This document shows, one piece after another, positions 1-11,164 of a stretch of 64,000 bases of DNA; positions within the stretch are counted from its first letter, which is position 1, and every line of letters starts with the position of its first letter. The stretch lies in the NCBI GenBank assembly GCA_947069175.1, contig CAMTDV010000017.1, positions 34,295,126 through 34,359,125 of the forward strand. The letters are read 5' to 3'. The position numbers and the translations under genes were made by a program. This DNA is from Scalesia atractyloides (Eukaryota; Streptophyta; Magnoliopsida; Asterales; Asteraceae). Below the pieces are notes generated by a model. That model was not told the origin of the DNA. It saw only the letters and a program-made list of their open reading frames with translations, and did no database searches.

Positions 1-764
1 AACCGAATCTTGGGATTACAAAGCTAGATAAACGGGAAAACAAAATGGAAAGATAACAATTGAATTTTCGAGTTGTTACATTGGTGTAACCCATACAAAG
101 CCTTATCTAACTTATAAGCATTGTGTTGTTTTTCTTGGTCAATAAAGCCTGGTGGCCGCTCGACATAAATCCCCTATTTCACTTTCTCGTACATAAATGT
201 TGTCTTGACATCAATTTGATAGACCGTGAAGCCAATGTCGGATGCATAGGCTAAGAAAATGCAAATACCCTCAAGACGAGCAACTAGAGCATATACTTCA
301 TCATAATCCAAACCCTCAATTTATCTGAATCCTTGTACCAGCAATCGAGCCTTGTTTCTAACAATTAATTTGGTATCATCTTTTTTATTTTGATAAACCT
401 AACGTGTTCCTAGAGCACGTTTTCCTTTAGGTAGCTCAACCAGCTTCCAAACCCCGAGCTTCTCGAATTGGTTCAGTTCCTCATGCATAACATCTACCCA
501 CCCTGGTTCCTGAAAAGCAACATCAATACTTTTAGGTTCAATTTGTGAATTGAAACAGGAATATAAGCAAGTATTGATAACCCTTGATTTGCTTCTTTTA
601 AGAACACCAACATTGACAGGGCCAATGATGTTTTCAATAGGATGATTACGTTGAACACTGGGATAGGTGGACGCTGTATGTATGTACAAGTAAACAACAC
701 TTGCAATATCGTCCAACTCACTAAGACGTGGAGATCTTGGTACTCGAGTACTATCATTACACAA
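1..764 (-). pseudogene. Ty1/copia reverse transcriptase (RVT_2) fragment
   Basis: The minus strand reads as the segment that joins integrase to reverse transcriptase in Ty1/copia polyproteins. A stretch resembling HPIENIIG is followed by EPGWVDVMHEELNQFEKLGV and LPKGKRALGTR, then, past a stop near 399, by a decayed RT N-terminus with ARLLVQGF, YQIDVKTTF and PPGFIDQ down to the window edge. These are hallmarks of RVT_2. There are at least three in-frame stops, so it is dead. The piece lies at the position of an intron of the truncated NUF2 copy to its right. A remnant of about 60 bp of the same copia sequence survives in intron 4 of the intact NUF2 gene (46016-46074), so the insertion seems older than the duplication. 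The element runs off the left window edge, so no LTR can be assigned. Confidence 0.85.
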
Positions 765-1204
765 TGACTTAATGTAATATTGATACTAAATGCTATAAGG
801 GGGTAGGGGTGGTTTCCACCCATCATCATCACTCACTCACAACTTCCAATCAAGTTCCGCCATATCAGCAAGCATTATTCCATCACTCACAACCTTTTTT
901 AGTGGAAATGGTCATCACTCACCACAACACCCAACAATTTCCCCCAACCAACAATTTCCCTCCCAACAATCAAAGTTCAACGCGTCAAAAACTTAACGCG
1001 TGCAAAATATCACGCGTGAAAAATGATGAGTGGCGGTGGCTTTTTGGGAAGTTCCACGAATGGAACATTTGTATCACGCACACAAAACCTTCTACCCTGG
1101 GTCCCTAAAGGAATAAAGGCACATATGAAAGAAGATTTGACAAGTCGTTATTAACTAATGAAGTAAAGTATTGAAATATGTTTCGGTAGTCTTTTTACAT
1201 GTCC
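765..1204. other. Non-coding insertion, unrecognised
   Basis: This sequence separates the copia relic from the resumption of NUF2 intron homology and has no counterpart in the intact NUF2 locus. It is C- and A-rich on the plus strand (CATCATCATCACTCACTCAC, then several ACGCGT or CACGCGT words near 980-1016). A 99-codon open frame (809-1108) has biased His/Pro/Asn composition and no recognisable domain, so I do not call it a gene. It may be a non-autonomous DNA transposon, but I could not find clean terminal repeats. Confidence 0.4.
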
Positions 1205-1207
1205 TGC

Positions 1208-1612
1208 ATCCTTGGTTTTAAAAAACGCGCCTAGGTGCAAGGTGCAAGCCTCAGCGCCTTATGCAACCTGATGCGCAGGCTGTACAGAAAGTGCAGCTGA
1301 GGCGTGCTTTTGTGGTGAAAACCCGACTCTGACGCTCGTGCCTCATCTACATGCCATATTTTTGTGCAGCAGATTGTGGTACATCATGCTTTTCAGGTTG
1401 TACACGTATGTAATTTCAATATTAAAAAACATATATAAAGTTTATTTGTGTCTAAATATTGGGTAAATGATACTAGAACCTTTAGAATACATATAAAAAA
1501 TTATATCGCCTTGCGCGTCGAGTACGAAAAGCCTGCCGCCTTTGCGTTTTGCGCCTCGGTTTTAGACCTCGTCGCTTTTGTGCGCTTCGTGCTCTTTAAC
1601 ACCAAGCCTGCA
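1208..1612. repeat. GC-rich foldback MITE
   Basis: The left end CCTTGGTTTTAAAAAACGCG and the reverse complement of the right end (GCTTGGTGTTAAAGAGCACG) form imperfect terminal inverted repeats. Both sides continue into GCGCC/GGCGC-rich sequence (gcctcagcgcc on the left, ttgcgcctcggttttag on the right). A related fragment lies in NUF2 intron 2 at about 44800-44905 (ccttgcgcctcgg ... tttttaaaaccaagg). This is a common plant foldback type. No target duplication could be fixed. Confidence 0.6.
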
Positions 1613-1654
1613 TCACTTTAATCCACGGGTAAATGTTTCTTGATGAGCTACCTT

Positions 1655-2455
1655 TTGATTTCTAATGATTCTATTGGAGTTTATCTGAAATTATTGTCTA
1701 GTAATTTGTATTTCTATGTTTAAAGTATACGTTTATTGTGTTTTTGTTAGATTTCTAGTGCTGTATTTGCTTTAGGACAAAGTGCTCAAGAAAATGCCAG
1801 CCTGCATTCAAAAATTGTTCAGTCTCCCGATAAACTGAAGGTACAACTTGTTCTAGCTTGTAATTTCTAAACTAATGTAGGCTGTCTTATGAGAAGAGGA
1901 CACTTAAGCACATTATTTCAAACTCTCTTAAACTGTTTGTTGGTTTAATATATTGAAGAGGGCATTGGAGGAGAGAAAACAGCTCTAACTGAGGCAAAGA
2001 ACGCAGAAAAAGCAGCAATTCAGTCTTTTAACGAAAAACTGCCAGCCTTGAAGTATTTTCCGTTTCAACTTGTATGCATAGTGGTTAATAGTTGTGCCAT
2101 ATGTTCTTTATCAGGCAAGCAAGAAAATGAACAAGCATCTGAAGCAAATGCAGACATTACAAGAGCAGGTTTTGTTTCAGTAAAACTACTTTATCCTATG
2201 GTTTACACCTTCTTGCTTGTGAACGAGTCAGATTTGGGCTGTGATTTATCTCAAACGGGTCAATTCTGAAATAAAAAATGGCTAAAATTGAACAGGTGAA
2301 CTCAGCCAAACAGGTTGAGAAAGATGTGAAGGTCCTGAAAGCTAAGAACAGTGATGATGGGGTGTTGGATAGAGGCTGGAGCTTCAGAGTGACTATTTGG
2401 GGTCACAATCTTAATCTATGCTTTTTCTTGTTTGATGGTTTTTCAGTAGAAAGTA
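1655..2455 (+). pseudogene. 5'-truncated, rearranged copy of NUF2
   Basis: Near-identical to the intact NUF2 gene from intron 4 to the 3' UTR (46074 to about 47503). Exon 5 homology is 1751-1840 and still open. Exon 6 homology starts at 1959 but has lost one base near 1973, giving an early stop, and one A near 2038. A 36-bp deletion near 2054 removes the exon 6 splice donor. Exon 7 homology is 2115-2168 and exon 8 starts at 2296. A 587-bp deletion then fuses mid-exon 8 directly to the last codons of exon 11 at about 2370, at a GGATA word present at both parental breakpoints. Exons 1-4, including the calponin-homology-like head, are absent. It cannot encode a working kinetochore protein. The presence of intron sequence shows a DNA-level, not retroposed, duplication. 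Confidence 0.92.
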
Positions 2456-2962
2456 AAGACTCTAACAAGGGCCTTTTGTTTATATTTATTTCCCCAAACT
2501 TTTTACATATATTTTTTCTTTTAAGAAGGGGAGAATGTGAAAACCGAGAGTCCGGGAGTGCAGGCCAAAGTTAGTACAAACCTAAACATGCTTTCATTGT
2601 GTTATTACATATTACGCTTAACTTTAATTAATTAGGTTATCATATACCTAACAAAGCCCGTACCTCTTACATGTTAAGTATTTGGTTATTTTCAAGTACA
2701 CACATAAGTCAACTTGATGAACACGAACACACGCATATGTAATTACATGAATACACATGACACCCACATGTATAACTATAAAACTCATATGTATTGACTT
2801 TTATAAGTATATCTATATCTATATTACTATATAATATATATTGGATGGTCAAGAATATAATTTCGTATATGACTTAGTAATAATATTCGGTTATTAATCC
2901 AACCGATGAAGTAGAACTGAAATTAATGAAGTTGCATTATTAATTATGTTAGGATATTAACT
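2456..2962. other. Non-coding, possible LTR edge; duplication resumes near 2730
   Basis: From about 2456 to 2720 the sequence has no match in the intact locus. It contains a purine run AAGAAGGGGAGAA followed by TGTGAAAACCGAGAG at about 2524-2548, which looks like a polypurine tract plus LTR start, though no partner LTR is visible. From about 2730 to 2800 the text matches the intact locus again (about 49070-49140: tacatgaatacacatgaca, acatgtataac, aataaaactc). The remainder is AT-rich with no gene. Confidence 0.45.
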
Positions 2963-3327
2963 AAGAGCATCCACAATAAAAGAACTAAAAAACGTTTAAA
3001 AACATGCCTACATGCCACATTACAAAAAAAAAACTCATTTTTTAAAAACACTTAAAACCCACCCAATAAGAAAACTCAAAAACACTTAAAACATGCTTTT
3101 GACACATCATTCCTACCTTATATATATAGAGAGAGAGAAAGAAATATTTGTTCTTTTTAAATGATCACCATTGGCCCCACCCACTTACACTCTTCAATTT
3201 TTTCTTGTATTTGGTGAAGAATGAATGATGAAAAATGATACCAAAAAACAAAAGCCACAATAGTAAAAATGGGGAAAAAATGGTTACATGACAAACAAGA
3301 AGAAATGAGCTATTACTGATACTCTTA
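2963..3327. repeat. Tourist/Harbinger-like MITE
   Basis: Left end TAAGAGCATCCACAATAA and the reverse complement of the right end, TTAAGAGTATCAGTAATAG, are inverted relatives. The GAGCATCCACAAT opening is typical of PIF/Harbinger MITEs of plants. The inside is A-rich and non-coding, with a short TA/GA microsatellite near 3121-3141. It interrupts the duplicated NUF2-locus block, so it probably inserted after the duplication. Confidence 0.6.
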
Positions 3328-3499
3328 ATGAGAATAATAAATTATTTATTTGATTTATAAACCTCATGTATATCTTAAATTCAAAACAAACTAGAAGGGT
3401 TAAATGGTTACATGACAAATGTTATGAGGGCAAAAACAAAGTTTGAAATAAAAACAACATTTGCCTTCTTCTTTCATGAAACTTTTGAGTTAAATGTAA

Positions 3500-3720
3500 C
3501 CAGCAAAGAACTTCACTTTGATAAACTATAACCCATACCATTTTAAATCGTTTCATTGTTTATGATGAATTAACTTTGGAAACCGACAACGATAATTGCT
3601 AGATTAATTGTCATCATTAGACAAATAATTACATTTGATAAAATATAACTGATACCATTTAAAATCGTTTTCATTGCTTATTGTGAATTAACTTTAGAAA
3701 CCGAAAATGATAATTGCAGA
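3500..3720. repeat. Two diverged direct repeats of about 117 bp
   Basis: The segment around 3518-3600 (tttgataaactataaccca ... ggaaaccgacaacgataat) recurs at 3635-3718 with moderate divergence. No coding content is seen in either unit. Confidence 0.7.
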
Positions 3721-3814
3721 TGGTGTTTGGATGTGTCTTTGTTTCTTGAAGTTTTTTACTGAGGGCACATACCCTTATGAAATTCATGACCCTCTGCAAC
3801 GCGTGAGTTACCTT

Positions 3815-3905
3815 CTAGTATCAAGAAAATAGATTTTTAGTATTTAGATAACATGTAAAGATTTTGATTTATTATTTTGTATATTAATGTTGTATTTTAG
3901 TTTTT
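3815..3905 (+). repeat. Right end of the NUF2-locus duplication
   Basis: The stretch beginning tatcaagaaaatag and continuing through acatgtaaagattttgattt to ttgtattttagttttt matches 49160-49237 next to the J-domain gene. Homology stops after that, so this marks the right border of the duplicated block in this copy. The units are in the same orientation. Confidence 0.8.
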
Positions 3906-4027
3906 CAACCCATATTAATGTTGTTTTTAATTATTTGAAAAAAGAAAAAAATCTAATTACACATAAAACCATAGTAAATATGTGTGAACAAATATAAATA
4001 ATAGTCAAGCTTATAACTACAAAATTT

Positions 4028-4722
4028 CATATGGCTTTACATAACAATTGGCTACATTATCGTTACTTTGCTTTTTGTTTGTGTGTGACCAAAAGAAGTT
4101 ATGTGTGACCTTAAGTTAGGCAATGGCCACGCTAAAGATCTTAATTTCTCATATGGCTCTACATAAACATTAGACACACTATCACCACGTTGTTTTATTT
4201 TGTGTGACGAACTGATAGTAAACGTCATGGGGAATATAAACTATGTGTGACCAAACATTAGACGATAGCCACACTAAAAATTACAATAATATCATGTGGC
4301 ATTACGTAACCATTAGACATACCATCTCCACTTGGTTTTATTTTGTGTGACAGACTGATAGCAAAAGTCACGGAGAATATAAAGTATGTGCGACCAAAGC
4401 TTAGACAATAGTCACACAAAAATTAAAAAAATCATATGCCTTTACATAATCATTAGCCACACCATTCCAACTTTGTTTTATTTTTCTATGATGGAACAAT
4501 AGCAAATGTCACGACACTAAAATATTATTAGTGATAAAAGGTAAGAGAATGACCACAATAAACATTACAAATATTTATGTGGTTTTACATAACCAGTAAC
4601 CACACCATTGTTACTTGTTATTTTGTTTATGTGACGGAAGGATAGCAAATGTCATAGGCAAAAACGATATGTGTGACCAAAGACTAGACAATAGTCACAC
4701 TTAAAATTACAAAAATTTCTTG
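4028..4722. repeat. Degenerate tandem array, five units of about 140 bp
   Basis: Units begin near 4029, 4151, 4294, 4434 and 4577, each with atatggctttacataac-type sequence. Each continues through cattagccacaccat, ttgttttattttgtgtgac, gatagcaaatgtca and tgtgtgaccaaag to agacaatagccacac. Spacing is 122, 143, 140 and 143 bp. The alternating GTGTGAC/GCCACAC words could be subterminal repeats of a CACTA (En/Spm) element, since ACTACAAAATTT at about 4016 resembles such an end, but no transposase or matching end was found. Satellite-like expansion is equally possible. Confidence 0.75.
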
Positions 4723-5234
4723 TTTGTCTAGAAATAGTTTATAACATTGGGACAAAATAATTAATTACAGCAACCCTTTTGCCTCAATATTTCTAGATTG
4801 ATGTGGTTAAAACAAACATTTTACTCGTATTTGTGACTATATAATAGAAACGACAACACTAATAAGAAATCTATGTGATTGTTGCTTCCCTTTAGCCGCA
4901 CTTAATGGACCAATTGCTTGATTCTAGCAAGAAACATTGATACCCTTTAGCCACACATTCAAGTAGCTACGACCACTTAACGTCAATGTGGTTGTATGAT
5001 GCCTACGATGGCTCGACCTTTGGTCACACTTGAGCTGGAAAAAATCGTGTAGCGATTCGCATATGGTCACTGTTTTTGTGTGTGGTCGTATTGATATTTT
5101 GAAGCAGTGGAGGGCTTTATTCTGATTCAATGGATTGATTATGAGGAGACCCTCCCGTCCATAGCTGATATGCGTCAAATGCAACATATAAATTGTATCA
5201 AATACGGTATAAAATCAACCGTTTTTAGTACTAA
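4723..5234. other. AT-rich intergenic sequence, no gene seen
   Basis: It still contains scattered TGTGACC/GGTCACA and AGCCACAC words like the preceding array (4950-5090), so it may be a more decayed part of the same element. Open frames here are short and unrecognisable. Confidence 0.5.
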
Positions 5235-5531
5235 TGTTGGGAAAAATGCGTTTCTTTGTATACTTTTGATTTTCAGGATTAAAAGAGCTTAAATGTACAA
5301 AAGGAACAAATTAACGACAAAAACCAGCATAAGTATAACAGACGGGAAGACAACACACTATACCAACCCTCCGAGCTTCACCCCAAGACTAAAGACAACA
5401 AATCAGAAGTCTGGCACGGGGCCGTGCCTTGTTGGCATGGGCTCGTGCCCCTTCAAGATTCTAGATCAGAAGAAGACAAACAGAAGCAGACAAGAGACAT
5501 GGGGTCGTGTCCCTTAAGCACGGGTCGTGGT
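5235..5531 (+). mobile_element. Outer gypsy-type LTR, left piece (U3)
   Basis: The probable LTR start is TGTTGGGAAAAATGCG at 5235. The piece carries repeated CACGGGGCCGTG-type words (about 5416-5527) and stops at the insertion site of element A. The same CACGGGGCCGTG words continue immediately on the other side of element A at 12488-12606, and the 5-bp target duplication GTGGT (5527-5531 and 12438-12442) shows the two pieces were contiguous. The LTR start is inferred from the TG and context only. Confidence 0.65.
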
Positions 5532-6762
5532 TGACGTGATGTCGAAGTCTCACGTAAATTTAAACCAATTACTACTAAATAGCTAGCGGTAAGTGGGTAT
5601 CGAACACATGGAGTTTGTGGAAAATGTGTCTATTTTATAGCTTTATCAACCAACTAAATTAAACTAATTGCAGAAAATAATTTCAATGATTTCGATTGTT
5701 TGATTTTAAAAACAGTTATCAAGAGTTGTTATAAGACAGATTAGGAGAAAGCGACCATCATAGACTTCCGGTTTGCTTATGACAATTGTGCTTTGATTCA
5801 CTAGAAAGAATCACAAAGACATGATTCATGTGCAATTGCTTGTTTGTGATAAAAAGGAACTAAGTACTAGGATTATAACAATGCGAGGATGTTACGCGAT
5901 GACCAATTAACTAATATCCAACCCTAATCCCTCCCGTGATATCTCGTTTGTCAACGACACCAAGAACGTACAATTTAGATTAAGATCAAAACATCAATTA
6001 ACAAATTACAAACAAACATTCACACATCATAATAAACCAACAACGATTGCAAGTCTATTATTCTAGAAATACAAATCCACAAAAGTCTCAAACGAACCTT
6101 CAATCTAGGAAGATCACCATACGTTTAGCCACACATCGCTTGGTGAACCATCATATCAATAAGTTTAGTGTTCATACGAATCGAAAACATAAACCGGATG
6201 ATTAAAATTGTTCACAAACACTTGCTAGAGCCAAAATTCGCCAGAAAACTGTCTAGAAACGTTCCCCATTGATTAGATTTGAAAAGACACTTGAAAACGG
6301 ACTTTAATGGGGCAGTTACACTTTTCACGTTGGGCGCCACCGTAAGCTACGACGTCACCGTAGCCTACAGTGGCCATCAAAGACTCCTACGGTGGCTTAA
6401 AACTGTCTTACGACACATTTTTGGTCAGGGTCCACGGTAGGCTGCAGCTAGGCAATTTTGTTTTCTTCATAACTTTCTCGTTTCAACTCCGTTTTCTTCG
6501 CCGTTTGCGTCCACGTTCTTGTAATTTCGTCCTCTATCATGTTATCTTCTTAAATCTTCAATTCCAATAAGTTATTTTTTTAGTTATTCTCCGTATTCCT
6601 TCCATGCTTCTTCTAACACTTCCTTTTCGCTTCCTATTAAGCTTTTTGCACCTGAAATGACAAGTAAACCGTAGTTATCTAATTCGAGACAACAACCCAC
6701 TAGAATATATAATTATAATAGCTATTATGCCACTTAAGGGTTGTCCTACGGTTCACCCGTCA
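5532..6762 (-). repeat. Element A 3' LTR
   Basis: 1231 bp, nearly colinear with 11165-12437. The other copy is about 40 bp longer, largely from small indels such as an extra aaactaaattaactaaatt near 11339. It contains short inverted words around 6338-6450 (ccaccgtaagctacg, gtagcctacagtgg). Confidence 0.93.
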
Positions 6763-6776
6763 CATCCCCACACTTA
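6763..6776 (-). promoter_or_regulatory. Element A polypurine tract
   Basis: In element sense this reads AAGTGTGGGGATG directly before the 3' LTR start TGACGGG. This is the AAGTGTGGGGA-type plus-strand primer tract typical of Athila elements. Confidence 0.8.
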
Positions 6777-8153
6777 CACGTTGCTTGCCCCCAAGCAACT
6801 CATGTAACACAATAATTCCACATTTTCCTCCCCAACAAGCGATCCAATTCAAACCAAGCAAATAATCGTTACCTTTTACTAACTTGCCATCATAATCACA
6901 TGAGACACCCTTCACAATGACTCTCCTCCCGATGACAAAAGGTTACTAGCAAGAATGTGTTAGAGACTCTCAATGCAAATGTTCGATTGTGCGATAATAA
7001 GCTTGTGTATAAATCGAATCTTCGCCTACAAAATACTAAAGCATGCTTGTGAATCAAAAGGACTTACGGGTTGTAACGAGGCTATGTGTAAAGGTAGGGA
7101 ATGATGGGACATATATGCAAGTAGCTCATTGATCCGACCCGGTCTTATTGTAACAACTAAATAAAACCAACTACTAGCTATTTACACAACTTCACACATC
7201 TTTTTCGTTGTTTTTGTTTTTTTTTTTTTCATTTTCTTTCAACTACTATCGCATTCATTCTCATTTCATTTTTTTTCTTTTTTTTCTTTTTCAGCCATAA
7301 ACTCATAATGATTGCATAGAATAAATCACGAAACACTCAAACACTAAAGCTACTAGACCAGGTCTTCTCAACGGGAAAAAATTTTAGGATGTAGGCATGG
7401 GTTATCAAATGATAGCAAATAAGCTCAAATATGGCTACTAATAGACCAAACCCCCACTCCTCTCGCTACCAAACTCATATATGTAATGTATGAGGCCCAA
7501 CCCCCATGTTCCCACACTCGCACACATTGCGACGAGGCTACTTAAATGTCCTTATCCTCTTCACGCACATGCTAAGCTAAGGCCTCGAAACGCATTCAAT
7601 ACACAAGTTCTAATAACACAAACCACACATCGCCACTCAAACCAAAGAAAGGATATTTAACAAGTAAATGTGTGGCCCAAGAACTCACCATGAAAGGACA
7701 AAAGGGTTGCCGATGTGTCATGCGGGTCAAATGTCAAGTTTTCAATTTGGAGGTATTTACTTGATTTTCAAAATTTTGAAAAATTTCCCCCATCCCCACA
7801 CTTGGGATACATTGTCCCCAATGTATGGTTTTGGAAGATGCGAAAACTACAAAACTTTTTTTGCAATAAAAGTACACAAACTAACTACCAACATTTCAAA
7901 GCTAAGAAACATAAAAAGATTAAGGAATGAGTACATGGACCTTGTGAAGTTGGTACAACAGATGTTGTGGATGTTCCTACTCCCTACCACCACCTTCACA
8001 TAAATATCCACACATCTTCCCCACACTTAAATGTTTCCATGGCCCTGAAACACAGAAAAAACAAAGGAATAGAAAACATTTGTGTAAAATCCCGGGTTGC
8101 CTCCCGAGCAGCGCTATGTTTTCGGGTCTTCAGCCAGACCTTGCCACCCCCAT
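6777..8153 (-). other. Element A 3' non-coding region
   Basis: No pol domain is found. It contains a T-rich tract at about 7208-7290 (A-rich in element sense) and the word cccgggttgcctcccgagca at about 8091, which I recall from 3' regions of Athila-type elements. Small open frames on the plus strand (such as 7668-8003 and 7967-8344) are antisense and show no domain. Confidence 0.7.
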
Positions 8154-11050
8154 TTATGGTGGCTCAAAGAAACAGTTCCTGCCATCTCCATCATTGCATT
8201 GTACCATTGGGTAAAATGAATCCATCACATGTCCACTTAATGGGTAATCAAATACACAATTGCTTGAACCCTCATGCTTTTCTTCACAATCTGGTGGTTT
8301 ATCTGTTTTCATGCTTTGACACACACGTTTCATATGATCACTAGACTCACTACCCCTCTCCTCAAGCGACTCATAACTAATCACCCTAGTTTGAACATCA
8401 AAGGATAATTTACGGTTCTTTTCGGTCATAGTAATGATCTCGTCTCTACAATTAATTTGAGCATTTGCTGTGTATAGAAACGGCCGACCTAAGATTACCC
8501 TTTGTTGTGTTGCCATTTTGGTAGAAGCATAATCTAAGGCTAGAAAATCCACCGGATATTCAATTTCTCCTAATTGAATCATAACATTCCTTACCACTCC
8601 CCATGGACGCCTCCAGCTTTCATTTGCCAAGCTCACTACGGTGTCTATATCTTGCAACGGACCAAAGTCATACATGTCATATAAGTCACCTGGTAGCACA
8701 CTCATGGCAGCCCCGTAGTCCAACAATGCTTGAGGAATTTTTAATTTTCCCACTCGTATAGGCACGATTGGTGCTCCATGCTCTTTGTCATCTTTTACCT
8801 TGGCATCTTTTCCTATACCTTCACTCACTTGACACGAAGAGGTTAGAAATGTTTCATTAAATTCACTATTAGGAACGGTGCTTACCACATTAATGTTCAC
8901 GCTTTTGATGTTCTTGGGATTTGTTACTGTGTCACTTGGTAGTTGACCTTTGCCTTTTTTTCAATTCCGCAACATCAATTGCAGTTGACCCATTTGGGTG
9001 GTCAAAGATTGAATCGCATTGTCACGGATTTCATCTTTTTGCATGCGAACCTCATCAAGCTGATTTCTTCTTTGCATGTCTTGTTGCATCATCCTAAGCA
9101 TATCCATGACTTCATTCCCACTCGATGAAGTTTCACCCGAAGAACCACTTTGTCCACCCACTTGTTGGAATTGCCCTTGATAGCTTTGATTATTCCCGCC
9201 TCTAAAATTACCTTGGTTTTATTGTTGACGCGGAACAAAATTCCCTTGAGCTCCTTGAAAATTCGGGTTGGCTTGGTCCGCCGGGTTACCATAGCGAAAA
9301 TTAGGATGATTTCATAATCCGGGATGGTAGGTATTTGAGTTCATGTTAAAATTTCTACCACACCCTTGAATAACATTCACCTCCTCTACTTGATCTTCAA
9401 CCACACCCACCACACACATGTCCGCCGAATGACCCAATTCGTTACAATTAGTACACACATTATAAATTTGGTTGGTAGTGTGTACCTCTACATCCTCCAT
9501 GGCGTTCACTTGTGGTCTTGTAACTACAAACTTTTTATTCCTTGATGCTTGTGCTTGCCGTTTGGAGTTGAATGACATTTGTTCCAAGAAAGCCCAATCG
9601 TCTTGCTCGTAAATTGTGCCAAATGTACCATTAGAAACCGACACTAAATCACGAGCATCACCATCACTCAACCCCTCACGAAAAGCATGTAGTAGCTCCC
9701 AAAGAGCAATCCCATGATGTGGGCAATTTTTAAGCATCATATTGAACCTATCAAACGCCTCATGAAACATCTCCCCCACTTCTTGCCGAAATTCCCGAAT
9801 ACTTTTCCGCGCATCATTAGTCTTTTGGGCGGTGAAAAATTCTTCCAAGAATCTTTGTTGCATTTTTGCCCATGCATAAATCGATGCGGAGGGTAATGTA
9901 TAGAACCACCTCTTCGCTTTGTCTTCCAACGAGAATTGGAAAAGTACCAACTTAACTTCATCGGATGAAAATCCTTGACCTCCAATAGTGTTATAAATGG
10001 AATCATAGGCCTCCAAATAAAAATAGGGTTCTTCCGATGCTAACCCTTTATATTTAGGCAAACTTTGGAGCGCATTGGTTCTAACCTCAAATGTTCTTCC
10101 ATCCGGATGGTGAGGAATTACCACCGGAGAAGGGTTGTTGGTGATCACTGGCCAGAAGTGAGCTCCAACTCCCCTCACCACTTCTCTATGGTATCTTCTT
10201 GGAGCACCTAACGGTACTCTTGTCGACCCACTTGACCTTGCACCGCCCCTTGAGGTGCAAATTGTTGTTGGTATTGAGGTTGTTGCATAGGCCTTTGAAA
10301 TTGTGGGGGTTGCTGAAACTGGGGTTGTTGATGTAAAGGTTGAACTTGTTGTAGAGGCATGGGCCGTTGAAACTGTGGCCCATGTGTACGCACTTGTTGT
10401 ACCCCTGTTGGTTGCCTAACCACTTCTTGAACTTGTTCCAATTGTTGCCTTTGTTGGTAAAGCATACCTCCTTGAGGTCCCAAGTTGCTTCCTTCTCCCC
10501 CATAATAGTACCCCTCTTCTTCGTATCCTCTAAACTCTTCCTCATACCCATCATCAAATCCATATCCTCCAATACCCGAAGATTGCACATATTGAGAAGA
10601 CGGGTAATGAAAATCCGTTTGATGTGAGGGTTGGAAAGTGGACGTAGTATGGACAATAGTTGAACTTGGTTGGAATTGATTTGGTGGTATCTGTTGAGTG
10701 GAAGATGATTGACCGGCAGTTGGGAAAAAAGATGAAAATGGTGAAACCATTGTTGTGGAAGTAAAGGTAAGGGCGGGTCCGGTTTGAGTGATTGCGGGTG
10801 ATGTGGTGTTAGTTGGTTGTACTTCCAATGTGGAAGTAGGATTGGTAGTAGGGTTTGGTGAAGGTGTAGACGGTGATGTTTGACCCGTAGTGGGAGTCGG
10901 TAAATCCATGGTGTGTTTTGGTGTAGTAGGTGTTGTAGGTGAACTAATGATTTTGTTTTCTTGGAGTAAGACGCGGTTTTGTAGTAAGGTTCGCTCGATT
11001 TCCGGATCAAATGCTAGCGGTGATGACTTGTGAGAGCCTCTAATATGCAT
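8154..11050 (-). pseudogene. Element A gag-protease polyprotein, broken
   Basis: The frame begins at the ATG at 11050 with a Pro/Gln/Thr-rich head (PEIERTLLQNR). It shifts frame near 10200, where 11050-10208 passes into 10181 onward. It then encodes the retrotransposon gag domain (NNPSPVVIPH, LVLFQFSLEDKAKRWFY, FHEAFDRF, NCPHHGI), a CCHC knuckle (CTNCNELGHSADMC, about 9460-9415) and NFNMNSNTYHPGL. In-frame stops follow at 9312, about 9225 and 8961. The protease segment (8900-8154) has LLDYGAAMSVLPGDLYD: the catalytic Asp is kept but the usual DLGA is DYGA. It ends with VILGRPF and a short tail, with no RT after it. Gag would package element RNA and the protease would mature it. In this copy no full product is possible. 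Confidence 0.88.
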
Positions 11051-11141
11051 ACACCTGTAGGTACCTGCACACTAAACACAACCAGCGTAAACTCGAAAAT
11101 AACAAACAAAAACTACTAAATTAACACACGTTGCGCACTAC

Positions 11142-11159
11142 TCCCCGGCAACGGCCCCA
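11142..11159 (-). promoter_or_regulatory. Element A primer binding site (tRNA-Asp type)
   Basis: In element sense TGGGGCCGTTGCCGGGGA lies 5 bp after the 5' LTR. It matches the tRNA-Asp 3' end complement (TGGCGCCGTTGCCGG...) with one mismatch. This primer is typical for Athila/Tat elements. Confidence 0.85.
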
Positions 11160-11164
11160 AAATT

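Noticed and set aside
2048..2269. 73-codon ORF in the NUF2 copy (and the same frame at 46452-46727)
   Set aside because: It runs through intron sequence and an out-of-frame exon 7; not a real product in either locus.
11142..11159. tRNA-like sequence
   Set aside because: Only the 18-base primer site complement is present, not a tRNA gene; the same holds for 13787, 20568 and 24102.
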